64,000 nucleotides of DNA from Hydractinia symbiolongicarpus (lineage: Eukaryota > Cnidaria > Hydrozoa > Anthoathecata > Hydractiniidae), in NCBI RefSeq assembly GCF_029227915.1, contig NC_079881.1:9300001-9364000 (forward strand). Direction: 5' to 3'. The notes beneath the pieces were generated by a model that saw only the letters and a list, made by a program, of their open reading frames with translations, did not search any database and had not been told where the DNA came from. Positions 35,301-48,829 of the stretch are shown here, piece after piece; positions within the stretch are counted from its first letter, which is position 1; every line of letters starts with the position of its first letter. The translations under genes and the position numbers were made by a program.

Positions 35301-38300
35301 ACTGGGGAGCAACTTGCATTTTTGGGCCGTATACCCCGGAAGAAAGGAGGCATAAAGTGTCCGCGCGTTAAACATCCTAAACTACTTAACTACGGGAACA
35401 GAAATGACGTCACACATACCTAAATTAGGCCATTTCCCCATTTTTTACACTATACTTCAATTTTTCACGACATGTGCACTATGTAGCAAAAAATTATTTG
35501 ACAATACCTTCTAATGACGCAAAAAAAGAAAAGTTTTCCATACATATTGACGCTTATGTGAATAATCTTGATATATCTATATTATAATACCCGTATACGT
35601 ATGTCCGTGACGGACATACGTATACGGCGTCCGTCCGTTCCTCCGTCTGTCTGTCACGCAAAATGGTAGCTTAGCTGCGCAGGTAGCGAGACGCACGCAA
35701 TGCGGTATAAAAAAGACGAACGAACCCGTGGATTTTTCCACGGGCTAACGATCATGTAAAATATTTCATTTAAAGATGCTTGAGGGAAGGAAAACAATAC
35801 AATGACGTCATTCCGCAGGATTATTGTTTCCTTTAAATCTGGTCTGTATTTTATCTCTAGTACCCATATATGGCCTTTTAACCTCGTGGTAACCACCTGG
35901 CAAATAACATAGATGTACTTAATATTAATAAAACAAATACAAAAACACTTTTTAAAATTTCAGCACTCACCCAGATTCCAACACAAGTTATGCCTGTTCA
36001 AACAGCCCACAGGCGCTTTGCGCCCGTATTCCAGATAAAATAAGGTTAAAGCGTTTTAAGGAGGTCAAATTTAAAATTAAACTTTATTATTCCGCCGCGT
36101 AGGTTGTTAGGAACTGTTACACATAGTATGGATGTTGAAGGAAAAGTTGAAGGAAAAATATTTTTTTATATATATTTGATAGAACCAAATTCAACAACTT
36201 CAAAATTTTTAGTTTCAGTTTTGTTTTATACTTCTAAGAGAAAAACATAAAAAACTCATGTACTCTCTTTAAAGATTTTGATGGAAATCTCAACCTTTTT
36301 AAAAGTAAAAGAAAGATGGATCAAACGTAAACGTGTTGTTCCCATAAAGAAAAAACCGCCAGGTTCAGTCTGAAAATAAATTCTAGACTTTTTCTTAATC
36401 TATTTTAAACGATTGTTCTGGGTGCTTGTTTTAACTTCCATGCACTTTTATTAGGTTAAAAAGATAATGTGTATTCATATTTTTATGTGTTAGGTATGAT
36501 TTTTTCTCTCTTCTGCAATATTTTCTTGCGTTTGATTGACATATTTGATATAACCAGAATGCCTTTCTTCCTTTTGTTTCCCCATGTACTTAATAAGTAA
36601 ATATATAAGTCATAAGCTTTTTATATATTATTTAAAACTTTTAAGGCGAAACAGCAGCTTCGTTTACGAAGAAGACCCAACGTGCATGAATTAAATCATA
36701 TTTTTTTGTGATCTTATGGATTAGTTGAATTAAATATCACAAAATAATTTTGGGTTAACTTTTCCAGACACAGCTTTCCATAATAGATGCTATTTTGACT
36801 TTTAAGGTGTTCGTTTTACACAAGATTGACCGTGAAAAGTAAACAATGCCTTAATCTTATGCAATAAAGTCCTGGCCGTCTAAAGCTTTCCATGCAACAA
36901 TTTTATTACCAAAGGAATTGCAGGCTGACAAAGATGGATGAGACCTGATATATTAACAAAGGGACGTTACCTCGTCTTGTCTATCCACTTCCCATATGTC
37001 CAACAGTTTGATTCCTCCGCTTGACTTTGTGTTGTCAATATATTTGGATATAACCTTAAAAGAAGAAATTTTCACGCAATTTACCTTAGTTATGCAGATG
37101 TCGAAAATTATCTCCGTTTGCAGAATTCACCTCGGTGTCACGTGATATAAAAGCAATCTTGTGGAGCTCAATTAAGTGCTTTCGTTCTCAAAGTAATATT
37201 TGTAAAGATTTTAAACAAGCCAAGTACTGTAACGTGTTGAGACATTTTTTATTGCGGCCAACCTATAACCTGCTATTTTCATAAAGATATCTTGATGAAT
37301 CAGCAAGAAACAACATTGGGAAATATCACTACCATCAAATCTCACATTCTACGTCATCAGTCACTAAAATTAGCAATATACCACCCACAGTCATCCTTTG
37401 TCAACTTTGTCATAATAGTAATTTCCCCATATCTTTTTTAATTCATTGGAAACATACCTTATACGCATTCTCTGAAGGTTTAACACGAGTTAAGCCACAC
37501 TTTAAAAGACCATAGTTTACATCTAGTGGATGAGGTTCTTCTAACTATAAATTGAAAATAAAAACAACAATTTTATGTTTAATCAATCTGAAATTGCATT
37601 ACACGAATTATTTTATAAAAATACTTTTAAAGGGATCCCAAGGTATAAAATGACGTGGAGCTTATATTATATTATTTAAAAAGTTAGTTAACAAGTCTTT
37701 TTAAATTTTTCGTTCTCCAGATATTCACCTTTATAGAATTTCAATTATTCTGCATAAATTATGATGTCATATTTAAGTGATAGCAAATTTGGATATTTTC
37801 TGTCATTAGTGATTTTAGACCTGTTATGGTATGTGCAATCAAACTTTATCAATGATAGATATTATAAAGGTGAATTGATTAGCATAATTCTTTTTGACAT
37901 AATGGCACTCGTTTGCTCGTCCCAGGCCTTTTAATTTTTTGCTGACGACCCAATAACTCGGGATCTGTAACTTTGTTTTTAATAAATTTTTTTTGGGAAA
38001 GCTGGTATAGACTCTACATGTTTACTCACAAAATGTAATTGCAAACAGACATGATCTTGCAGTACAAAATACAGAAAGCTTTATCATGGTAACTGTGCAT
38101 GCATACTTACTGTTGAGAAGATCACACAAAATCTATACCTGCTCTCTCTTGACTTTCACTTTTTGCAGATCTTGGGCTAGTTCTATATCTCCCAGAATCT
38201 AAAAAAAAAGAGTGAGTCAAATAATACTGGACCAACCAAATTCTGCAGAAATGAGTGAATGCAGCTGCAGTGCAGAGAAAACAACCAACTTGAAATTTAA

Positions 38301-41300
38301 TTTTGAAACTCTTCATTCAAAATTCAAGCAAAACTTGTTTCTTGTTGGAAATTACTTGTTTGTTATTTACAATGCAGTAAACCCTTCTTATCACGAGAAT
38401 CCTATATCCCAAACTAATTTTCTGTTCTCAACTTGATCTTCTCTATCTTGAACAAATGTTCTGTTTTTTGTGAGCTTGAGAGAGGGACGAGTTGAATGAA
38501 TCAAATACTTAAAATTGCAAGCGAAAATGAAAAACTTATCTGCACTGAGTGACACAGGAAAATCCTGAACCTTCTATCCAAACTGACACTGGATAAGATT
38601 TTAACAATAAAAAATTACAACTCACAGTTAACATGTCCATTTTCAGCTGCAGTGTTTCCGCATCTGTGATGGTGGGAGGGCGCTGTCTACCAAAATTATG
38701 TGGGATTAACGTGTAGAATGTTGATGTCAGTTCCTGTAATTTATTCTTTGTTTTCTTTTTGAGCTCATTTTCCATATCTTCCAAGATCTGAAAACAATAT
38801 AAAAGAGTGTTGCTGTAATCTTTATGCTGCAAGGAAATAAAAGGGTGTTGCTGTAAAGTTTTCGCTGATGACACACTGGTCACTTAACCCTATTTATACT
38901 GGGCTTTTTTGATAACCAATATCAAATATAGGGTGGATTTCACCTCAAATGATTTTTGAATGGATGAGAACCTCCAAACACATCCTTGTTAATATTTGCT
39001 ATAATGACCTTTAAGGTATATTAACGAAACTTCGAAGGAATGTAGTATGACATAAAAGCAAATAGATTAGAGGGGATAAAAATTTGCTAACATCAACAAT
39101 TTTGCTATGATGTCATTATTTTTCCGAGAACAAGTGTTTTCGCTGTTGACTATTATAACTTGATTGGGTCGGTTTGCACGTGAATCTTGTTTGTAAGATG
39201 GTTCCTATGGTATTAGTCTTTCAAATATTACATTTCAGGACAATACAGTTGAGTAAAAACAATGCTCAAAAAGCTTTTTCTTGGACCACATTTAGTAACC
39301 AGGTGCCATGGCAACTCCCAAAATGGAAATTCAAAAATCATTCGTGAAAAGTAACCTAATAGAAAAATGTTACGAATCACCTTATTAGAGCGGTATTTGT
39401 GAGTCATAATAAAAGTGAGTTGGTGGAGGAATCCACCTCCCTCAGTATAAATAAAGTTAACAGATGTAAGAGACGAAAAAAATGAAACAACTTACCTCAA
39501 ATCCCTTTGCAATTTGAGTTTTACTTAACTTTCCCAATGGCATTTTCTTAACATCTACAAAAAATAAGATAAAAATGTTTGCCATGTTGCAGCCAAAGAA
39601 ATATTTACTTTTGCAAAGAATTCTAAAAAAAATTTTTAAAAAACAATATTTGCGGATGCCATGTTTTTATAAATTTGGCACAGAAATCTTTGACCTATTT
39701 TAACGACTCTGTTAAATACTCCAATGTATTTACCTATATTCATTTGAGACATAGCTTCTTTAAACATATCTTGATCAAAGATCAATTTAATTAAACTTTG
39801 TGTTGCAGCATCTAAGCAACATGGCTTTGTAATTTTTGCTGGTGTACCATCAGTTGAGTCCAAGTTGGCTAGCTATATAATAGAAACGTTGTCTTTATAC
39901 TAAAATAAACATTAAAAGATACGCAAAACTTATGGAATAGTCATTTCATGGGTACAAATATTTTTACTAGCTGCTAGCCTATGAAACATTCTACAGGAAA
40001 TCACCGACAGGGAATGACATCGCAGGGAATCACATATTTTCTTCATTGCTATGTTGTGCATTCTTGCCTGTCTGTTAGCACGGTGTAATAAAATATACAT
40101 GGACGGGGTTATTACTATGATTATAGGTGCAATTATAATACTTTTTCTAATGAAATAACACCCTGGTTTCTAACAAATTACAGAACTATCACAGGAAAAT
40201 AACTTTGAACAGACTGACAAAATATGGATATTATTTTATAGACTGCATCTACAAACAATTAACATTGGCAATTCTACCTTTTTTTCCATGTTTTGATTAT
40301 CTGTTTCATCTTGAGCATCCATTTCAATCATAGTATACTTCCCAGATGCGGGTTTGAAATCACTTCGATCATCCCAATTGTTTTTTGTTTTGTCTTTAAA
40401 TTTCTTATGGAACTCTTTTACAGCAGAGTCTTGGTCATCAAAAGGTCCCTTCATAGCACTTTGGCCACACTCTCCCTAAATTAAAAGAACAGCTACATCA
40501 TGTGCTTCAAAAATGAAATCTAATTCCTAACTCGAGGCATGCACCATCTATTTATAAATTAGATTGTGTATACAATATTTTTTTTGATTCAATATGTTGA
40601 GTCCAATTTGTGCAATTCGAGATTTCAAAAGTTTAGCTTTTCAGGTTTGTTGAAAAAACTTTGACCAATTAAAAATGATTTGTTCACCATTGAAACAAAA
40701 TTATTTCAGAACATTCTATATTCGATTAAATTAAGCAGCTTCTGTAGCATATTACATATTATCAATAAGATAATAACACCGAAAAAAATTGGTCCCCCAA
40801 GGTTACAATAATTTAAACTGGGCGAGCGATCTGAACGAATAGAATAAGAATCTATTTTGTTTTATTTTTTTTATATATTTTGTTTCTTTTTTACTGTAAA
40901 TAAAAAGAAACAGAACATTGATTCCCATGTGAGATGAAGTGATATTGCTCAGCCAGAAAAACTTTTTTAAGAATTGGGGGAGCAATTAATGGCTCAGCTA
41001 GTTTCTCATTTCTCAGAATTGGGCGAGCCTTTGCGTGGGCAAGAGCCCTGCCCTTATTGATAGGCCTGATATTACATTATTAGGTAAAATGCTTTTATTT
41101 AACCTGATAATGTATACTTTAAAAAGCTTCATATTTTAATTGAATATAATATGTTCTAAAGCAGTTTGTTTTACTTACAATGGTGAAATCAGTTTTTTTA
41201 AATTGTATAAAAAAAACACAACCAATCACACTCTGCAAAATGGAAAGTTGAATGAAAAACAATCAATGTATCGCCTGATGAAGTAGTACAAAGTAGTACA

Positions 41301-43821
41301 TCACTGTAATATTGTTGATCATAGAAATTGAGAAACAAAAAAAGAGGAATTTTTGATTAGACATAAATTACGTTACTACAAAAAAACAATACAAATTATT
41401 ATTATAGAAAATGTACATCAATATAACAAAGTACAGTGAGCAGCTCTTAATCAATATAAAACTTTTTTGAGTCACCTTAAAGTCACAATCTTTTCCTAAT
41501 TTCCCAAGCCAAGTTCTCACTTTTTAGAGAATTCTAGGAGTGAAGCCAATGAGCTAAGAAACCCTGTCATTCTTTCGCTATACAAGAATTTGCCATTCAA
41601 ATCTTACCACTCTTCCCCATCGATTCCAAAGAAAGAATTTCCCACCATCTTGAATTAACTGAATGACATAGAATTTGTTATTATTTGCACCAATATTTGT
41701 CTGATTCAACATGCAGTCATAATCATCGACAACTCTGCCAGAATTATAACGAGGACAATTTGAATCTACCTAAAGTAAAAATTGTTTGAAAATTAGTTAA
41801 AAGGAAATACTCAAACAAAAAACACACAAAAAAGAAATAATATTTACCAAATCGTGTCAATCTTGTGTGAATAAAACGTAAATGTAATAAGAGTTATATA
41901 TATATTATCTGCAAATGTGTTAACTTACATCCGTATTTCATTCTCTTTTGAGAATTAAATACAGATGTGCTATGATAAATATTCACCTATGTATATTCTA
42001 GTCTAATTAGAAATGGTTTCAACTAAATACATTTTAAAAGTAAATTGTGACTTGCCTGTTCTATAGAATTTCGAAAACAGCTATTAACACACATTGTGTG
42101 CCCACAAAAATAGTGTGCCATAAGTCTTAGTTACTTCACACATATTTTAGTGTTTGTGTGTTTTCTTGCCCTATTACTGTTCTACTTAGTATTTGACCTG
42201 CCTTGACTTGTCCCTATTAACAGGACAAATAGGAATGATTTTCTTTTTGCATGCATTTACCCTACATTTTACGTAGATCTTATTCTGAAAATAATTATTC
42301 ACAAAATTGTAAAAAATGTGTTTCCATTGCCTAACTTAGAAAATGATTTTTTTCAGTAAACATTTAAGATTTTTAACTGCAAAGAGGTTAAAAGTTGCCT
42401 GCTGACAACACAGCAGGAAACATGTAAAAGACCTGCCCTTGGTTTTGCAAGAAAAGGTTCTATGAAAGACTTTATTATCGAGTCTCCTGTATGGTTCTGC
42501 TTTTGTAGAATGGGTTTTACGACAGGCATTTTTTAAAGCTCATCTCTATGGACCTCTGCGATAAAAACTCCACTAAGTAACTAAATGCCTTATAAGGAGT
42601 ACTAGTCATTAGCCCGTAGAAAATCCACGGGTTTGCCCGTCCTTTTTATACCACATTGCGTGCTTCTTGCTTCTGCACAGCTAAGCTACCATTTTGAGTG
42701 ACAGACAGACAGACAGACGTATACAGGTATTATAATATAGATACATTGTTTATAGAAGAAAACAGTTTCTATTTTTTTTTTTCAGTTACAAATATTGTTT
42801 TGCTATCGTGGATTAAGTTGGCAACGTTAATTCCTAAAAATCATTTGCTGTCACCAAATTTTCTAGTGTCCCTGTGCTCTACTAAACAAGTCTTGGATAG
42901 ATCACTTCTAGTTACCTGAAATGTTTTACGTTTATTTTTCTTCTCTTCTTCAACCAAGGCTTTTAGCTTATCTTTCATAGAGAGCTTCTCCTCTGTTTTG
43001 TCTTTATCCTGTTCTTGTTTTATTTTTTTGGAAGTTGTTCCTTGACTTTCATCTTCCTGTAACCTAAACGGAAACCAAACCAAAAATGTATATAATAATT
43101 TAAAGTTTTATTATTTTTTATAACTACCTTTAAGAGTTAATTACAGGCAAGTTCATTTTTTAAAAAATTTGCTTTAATTTGGTTAAATGCTTTTTTATGA
43201 CAATGTTAGGAGAAAATATAACTACGCCCTAGTAAAACATAGAAACTGAGGCGAGCAAAAGTTTGTTATTATATTTTGATTATGCAAAAAAAAGAATAAG
43301 AATATTTTTTTGCAAATAAGTCCCAACATTTTATATTTGAAAACTGCATCTAAATCTACATCAGGAAATATTATTTAAACTAAACACGACTGACTTAATA
43401 AGCTATACTACACACCAACCCTTGAATAATAAATATGCATTTTTTTTGTCGTTTAAAATCGTTTAATGCATTTTTTATGCATTTTTAAACGACTATCACG
43501 AAAACATAAAATTTTCAGTAGCAAAACAATTGTTTTCATTTGATAATCTTTATACATTTCTAGAAATGTAAAGCACATGCCAGTTATTTATGTCGCTATT
43601 TTCTGATCTGGTCAAAAAATGCAGCATATAACAAATATGTTTTATCTGTATAAACAAAATAAAAATCACACCAACCTTTTAATCAGATCTGCTTTTCTAC
43701 CATCACAAGCTAAACTTCTTAGTTTGCATTCCTCTTTCAGTTTAGCAACAGAAAGCTTGGAAAAGTCTGTGTCCTCATTACTTGTTTTGGATTTTGAAAC
43801 AATCTTTCGTTTTGGTGGCAT
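32341..43821 (-). CDS. PARP3: PARP3-like mono-ADP-ribosyltransferase with N-terminal SAP domain, 13 exons
   Basis: Exons (minus strand order): 43676-43821, 42916-43063, 41608-41769, 40278-40475, 39734-39872, 39496-39554, 38626-38787, 38139-38198, 37458-37544, 36971-37054, 34799-34976, 34112-34258, 32341-32510. They total 1740 nt, 579 aa, with all phases consistent and every junction GT-AG. Start ATG 43821; stop TAG 32341. Residues about 20-50 are a SAP DNA-binding motif (LSVAKLKEECKLRSL, KADLIKRL); Lys-rich linker to about 98; WGR domain 99-218 (FLWNRWGRVGECGQ); helical regulatory domain (KKMPLGKLSKTQI); ART domain from about 380. The H-Y-E triad is present: H433 (LLWHGT), Y463 (GRGIYLAS), E559 (SEYLLY). 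The C-terminus YQESQCRIRYLL and GGRVGRGIY favour PARP3 over PARP1/2. Role by family: NAD+-dependent ADP-ribosylation at DNA breaks in the nucleus. Human PARP3 lacks SAP. Confidence 0.96.
32525..33315. mobile_element. PIF/Harbinger remnant: transposase N-terminus plus opposed MADF fragment
   Basis: In the last PARP intron. The plus strand (about 32650-32980) reads as a broken Harbinger nuclease N-terminus (RDVWVKSWLNR, TELGIYNTFMYELRVE, EYTRF, then IPTKVKLAATLKFL) with frameshifts and stops. The minus strand (33110-32970) reads NFVEIWRSQPSLWDIKPPLY and KDRNEMARS, a MADF (Myb/SANT-like) domain start. Harbinger elements encode exactly this pair; here they abut head-on, so the middle of both genes is deleted. 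Short ATACACT..CATTTTTCAATGATA motifs recur on both flanks. Confidence 0.75.
35575..35756 (-). repeat. Dispersed repeat family B, reverse copy
   Basis: Reverse orientation: ATCTATATTATAATACCCG at the left and CCACGGGCTAACGATCATGT at the right. An inner inverted GTATACGTATGTCCGTGACGG is extra here. It is intronic in the PARP gene (intron 34977-36970). Confidence 0.85.
37627..37870. repeat. Relative of repeat family C in a PARP intron
   Basis: TTAAAGGGATCCCAAGGTAT, then GCTTATATTATA and AAAAAGTTAGTTAACAAGTC, match the arm of 6572-6895; further right GGATATTTTCTGTCATTAGTG matches the region near 6180. One-sided copy. Confidence 0.65.
42601..42742 (+). repeat. Dispersed repeat family B, copy
   Basis: ACTAGTCATTAGCCCGTAG start, four GACA units in the ACAGACAGACAGACAG run, and end TATTATAATATAGAT. 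It lies in the intron between PARP exons 2 and 3. Confidence 0.85.
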
Positions 43822-45180
43822 TATTATCTCCTTAACCGTAAATGAAGCAGATACACATGCTTTATTATTCTTTAAATAAAACTCAAAATTAAATAGATAA
43901 TAATAAGAATGTATACAGCAAAGTACCTTTGTTTGTATGGTACAGTTTACATATAACTTTACATATACTGAAGTTTTCCAACCTCATGTAAAATAGACAC
44001 ATGAACTTAATTGCTTCTTATGTTATTTGGTATTATTTCTATTGTTATTTGATGAGATTTTTGTTCTCACATATTTAAAATCATGAAGTCTATTAAAATT
44101 TATGTATTTTTTATTGAAAGGATATTCTTTATTTTACGTTAACTATTTTCAAATGCACAATTTTATAATCACAATACAATGATTCCTATGCTTTGATAGA
44201 AAATTTCTTTGTCCTTAAAAAAGGAATGTTTTTTTCTCATTTCAGAATAAAAAGAGATTTTTAAGCTTTGTATGGCTGTTTTCTTATCACTTCAGAACGA
44301 AATACGGAAATTTTAAGCTTGACATGGTTGTTTCCCCACATTTTAAAATGAAATACAGAGATTTTTAAGCTTTGGCATTTTCGTGTTATTCTAGAATGAA
44401 CTTTGGTGATTCCTATGTTTTATACAATCGTTTTCTGGTCATCTTAGAAAGAAGTATGACAATATTTAGCCTTGCTAATTCACAATTTCTTGCTGATATG
44501 AAAGAAATTGCATTACAAAACGCTAAAAACAGTGAATTAAGATGATAGTCATAGAAACCTAATGTTATTTTTTAATTTAACCATGCAACACAATCCAAAT
44601 TTAAGCTTCTGCATATGCACAACTCACATGAATAAAAACTTTCATATAGATCCTTCTGTCTTAGAGAAAATAAGTATATCTGCTAAAAGATGAATATAGA
44701 TCAGGGAAACTTATTGTTTAAATAAAAACAACATGCGTGAGATGATCTTGAGAATACTTTCAGGGCAAAGTTTATATAGAATTTGTAAACAACAGCAAAT
44801 AAAAATATAAATAAAAATAAACTTTACTATTTTATGAAGTTATTAAAAAAGGTAATTTTTATCTCAAAGGATATTTTTTTTTGAAACCAAAACATCTTAA
44901 ATTTTCTAAACATGATACAAATATCATTGTTTTCTTACATATATATATACTACTTTAAAACATTGTTTGTATAAACTGTATTGTTAAACTACTGTTTGTG
45001 TTTAGGCAGTAAAACTAATTACAATAGTGTTGGAAGGGGTTTTAGTTCTGTGTGGTGCAGATCTGATACATTGGTACAACGTTGCATTGCTGTTGTGTTG
45101 CTGTTGTGTTTAATGACTGTTGTGTTAAACTCAAGTCAGAGCTACAACGATTATCAGGTTAGACACATATTTCATCTTTT
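43822..45180. other. Upstream region of the PARP gene with a degenerate ~60-bp tandem repeat
   Basis: The PARP promoter should lie just right of 43821. At about 44225-44480 there are four to five diverged copies of a ~60-bp unit built on TCA(C/T)TTCAGAA(T/C)GAAATAC, GATTTTTAAGCTTTG and ATGGTTGTTTTC. Nothing else was recognised. Confidence 0.6.
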
Positions 45181-45183
45181 AAC

Positions 45184-48100
45184 AGTAGCAGAGGTGTACT
45201 AACCTGTTAAAGATGGTACACTACAAATCTCCATTGACACTTGGTGATAACACTGATATGTGTTATGAGAACTGGAAAAAAGAAGTACAGATATGGCAAT
45301 TATTTACTTCGCTGGAGAAGAAGCAGGCACCTGCTATTTTTTTGACTTTGACTGGTCAAGCACAAGAAGCAATTTTAGAGATGGAACTTGAAGTTTTAAG
45401 TTCTGATGATGGTGTTAAGGAACTCGTGAAGAAGTTAGACTCCTTGTATCTTAAGGACTCGCACCATTCAGCTTATGAAGCATATGAATAGTTTGAAAAA
45501 TTTTGTAGACCTTCATCAATGACAATGAATGATTATATTATTGAGTTTGAAAGACTATGGAGCACTTTTTCTTTCAATCAATATTTTAACGTATGGATTA
45601 AAAGAAAAAGTGTAACAATATTCAAGTTTGGAAGTGGTAAACATGTGAGATCTGGTAAAAATGTCACTTTACCTACGATAACTGCTGGACAAAGTGTGAT
45701 GTTATCCACAGATGTGGTACAGATACCTTTACCCTTATTGCTAAGCAAGGAAGCTATGAAAAAGGAAAACACTAGAATAGACTTTGCCAACGATAAAATA
45801 ATTATCTACAACACAGATATACCAGTTTCTTTCAGTTCCTGTGGTCATTACTGTATTCCAATAGGAAGAGTTGGAAAGTTCAGAGAAAGAGACATTACAG
45901 AAGAAGCACTTGCAATATGTAATGTTTTACAACAGAAAACACCACTCCACAAGAAGTTTCCGAATTTCTTCATTCGCGAAAGTTTATCCAGTAAGCTATT
46001 TTATCATTTTTCACCAAAAGAGCACAAAATACTTAGAAATCTTATTTCAAGAAAGAAAGTTTATAACATTTTCAATAGTACTAAGAATTTTGAAGTTTTT
46101 TTCTAACTGAAATATTCTTGTTCGCGAAAGTTTATCTCGCAAATATTTGCAGGTTTCTTCATTCGCGAAAGTTAATCTCGCAAATGTTTCTCCAATTAAA
46201 GTAGTTCAAGACTAAAACAGTTGCTGCTAGATGCAAATATTAATGATGTTTAGATCTTTAATCATCTTGATGAGCTTGAGCATTCCTGCCAAATTTGTTT
46301 AAAATACAAAAAGCCAAAGCCAACCCCAATTGTAGGATTTCCAATGGCAAGACGATTCAATGAAACAGTAGCATTAGATCTGAAAGAATGGTCAGATTCA
46401 CCAAAGGTTTGGTTCTTGCATTTAGTTGATCATTCTACTCGCTACAGTACTTCGTGCGTGATCAAAACAAAAAGGAAAGAAGAAATAATCAAACGAATCT
46501 TTCAAATATGGATTTCCATATTTGGTTCTGCTGAAAAATTTCTTGTTGATAACGGCGGAGAACTTGCAAATGAGGATTTTGTATCGATGTGTGAAAATGC
46601 CAACATCAGAATATGCACAACAGCAGCAGAAAGCCCTTGGAGCAACGATTTGGTGGAAAGACATAATGCTATTCTTGGTTATAATATTAGCAAGAAGGAT
46701 AAGTCACAGTCAATTTGAACATGGCAGTAGCCTGGTCAGTGAGCGCCAAAAATTCCCTGAAAAATGTCAATGTCTACAGTCCGAACCAACTTGTTTTTGG
46801 ATTCAACCCAAATCTTCCAAACTGCGATAATACGAAGTTACCAGCTTTAGCAGGAAAGACAACCAGTTAGATTGTTGCAACAAATCTAAATGCTATGAAC
46901 GCTCCACGGAAGGCGTTCATACAAAGTGAATCAGCGGAAAAGGTTAGAAGAGCATTAAGGCATCAAACAAGAACGTCAGGCAATGATAGATTTGAAACTG
47001 GGGACAAGATATTTTATAAAAGAAATACAAGCAATGCTTGGAAAGGCCCAGGTAGTGTCATAGGACAGGATGGCAAACAGGTTTTAATAAAGCATGGCAG
47101 TTTGTATGTCTGTGTGCACCCTTGTTTTATCTATAGAGACAAAGGCTTTTCTCTGATTGATGCTACTCCCATAGAAAGTTGCCGAAGTAAACCAATAATA
47201 TCTTTAATCAACACCGATAATCCTGTGAATGAAGAAATAGTAGGTGATGGAGATAGTGATGACAGTGGTGAAAATTCTGATATTGGTTTGCAAAACTTCT
47301 AAATTGATGAACCAGAAAGAAGGGATGCCATTATCAAATTGATGAAAGTTGAAATGATATGAATAATCTAACCAGTAGCATAAATCAACTTTCCTTAGAT
47401 GTAACAATTAGTGACACACAAGACCAAAATTGGTTTGATGGTTCTGTTAAACCCAAAGCTAAGTCATTTGCAAATGTAAGTTAAAGTACTGTGATACAGT
47501 TAAAGATGTGGAAATTATATCAAGAGGTGGTAAAGCAACTGGGAAATATAAATCCTATTTGAATATACGAGATGTAGATAGTAATTCATTGCCATGTATT
47601 GATTAGGAGGAAATTAAAAGTTGGCAGCCAATAAACACAGAAGAGGTACTTCTTTTGCAAGTAAAATTTACAGATTCAGACGTCTTGAATGCTAAAATTG
47701 ACGAATTAAAAAAATGGAAAAAGAACAAAGTTTATGAAAATGTTGAAAACCATGGACAAGAGGCATTGTCTGTGAGATGTGTCGTGACTGAGAAAATACT
47801 GCATGGGAAGAAAAAGATGAAAGCCAGATTAACAGGGTTTCGAGAAGACAGAAAATGACATTTTAAAAGACTCCCCAACTTGCTCGAGGGAAATTTTGTG
47901 TTTGATACTCACCCTCATTGCTTACAATAAATGGAGATGCAATTCTATTGATATCAAATTTGCATTTTTTGAAGGAAAAGAAATTGAAAGAACTGTTTAC
48001 CTGAAACCTCCAAAAAAAGTTGATAATGGAAATTCCTTGTGGAAGCTTAAGAAATGCATTTATGGTTTGGTGGATGCTTCTCGCTGTTGGTATTTGCGTG

Positions 48101-48790
48101 TAAAAGAAGAGCTCATAAATCTTATTGCTCGGTCAGCAAGAGTGATCCTGCAATTTTTTACTGGCATCATGGTCAACAATTATCAGGAGTAATGGCCACA
48201 CATGTTGATGATTTTTGTTGGGGCGGGAATGAGGATTTCATCGAAAATGTTATACAACCCTTATGGAGAGTGTTTCTTGTTGGATCTGAATGTTCAACTA
48301 TCTTTCGTTATCATGGATTAAGCTTGAACCAGCACAGTGATTTTACTATTCCAATCATCCAAAATGCGTATGTTGTGGAAATTGAACCTATTGAAATAGA
48401 AAAAGAAAAAAAGAAAGGGGAAGAAGAATTCTCCACTAAATGAAAATGAGATGAGGGAATTCAGAGCTTTAATAGGATGGCTGTGCTGGTTAAGGGGACA
48501 GGTCAGACCTGATATCATGTTTGAAGTCTGTGAATTAGGAGCATCCACAATAGATGATTTCTTGAAAGGCAACAAAGTTCTGGTAAAAGCCAAAAAACAA
48601 AAATATTATTTTGAGTACTATGAAAAATTTGACTCTTGAAGTCTACAATGACGCATCCTTTGCAAACCTTTGAAACGGTAGATCTCAAGGCGGATATAAA
48701 ATATTTCTGAAAGACGACTGTGGAAATCTATTACCCATTATGTGGCAGTCAAAGCGCCTGCGAAGTGCAGTAAAGAATACAATACAAAAG
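45184..48790 (+). mobile_element. Decayed Ty1/copia retrotransposon
   Basis: A primer-binding-site relic (GTAGCAGAGG, 45186-45195) follows a TTTTAACA end and precedes gag at 45213. Pieces in order: gag (45213-45488, 45519-45600); an abrupt join to the distal protease region (TFKFGSGK..PLPLLLSKEAM), so the zinc knuckle and catalytic DTG are deleted; repeat insertion at about 45970-46190; integrase zinc-finger half (CQICLKYKK), then core 46344-46718 with the DDE residues (ALDLKEW, VDNGGE, LVERHN); integrase C-terminus 46895-47302; RT 47655-48440 (DIKFAFFEGKE, CIYGLVDASRCWYL, HVDDF); RNase H to about 48790 (YNDASFANL). At least six frameshifts or stops. It is a different subfamily from the intact element at 50931. 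Confidence 0.85.
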
Positions 48791-48829
48791 AATTTTTCTT
48801 ATTTTATATTCCATCGAATGAGTGCGCAA

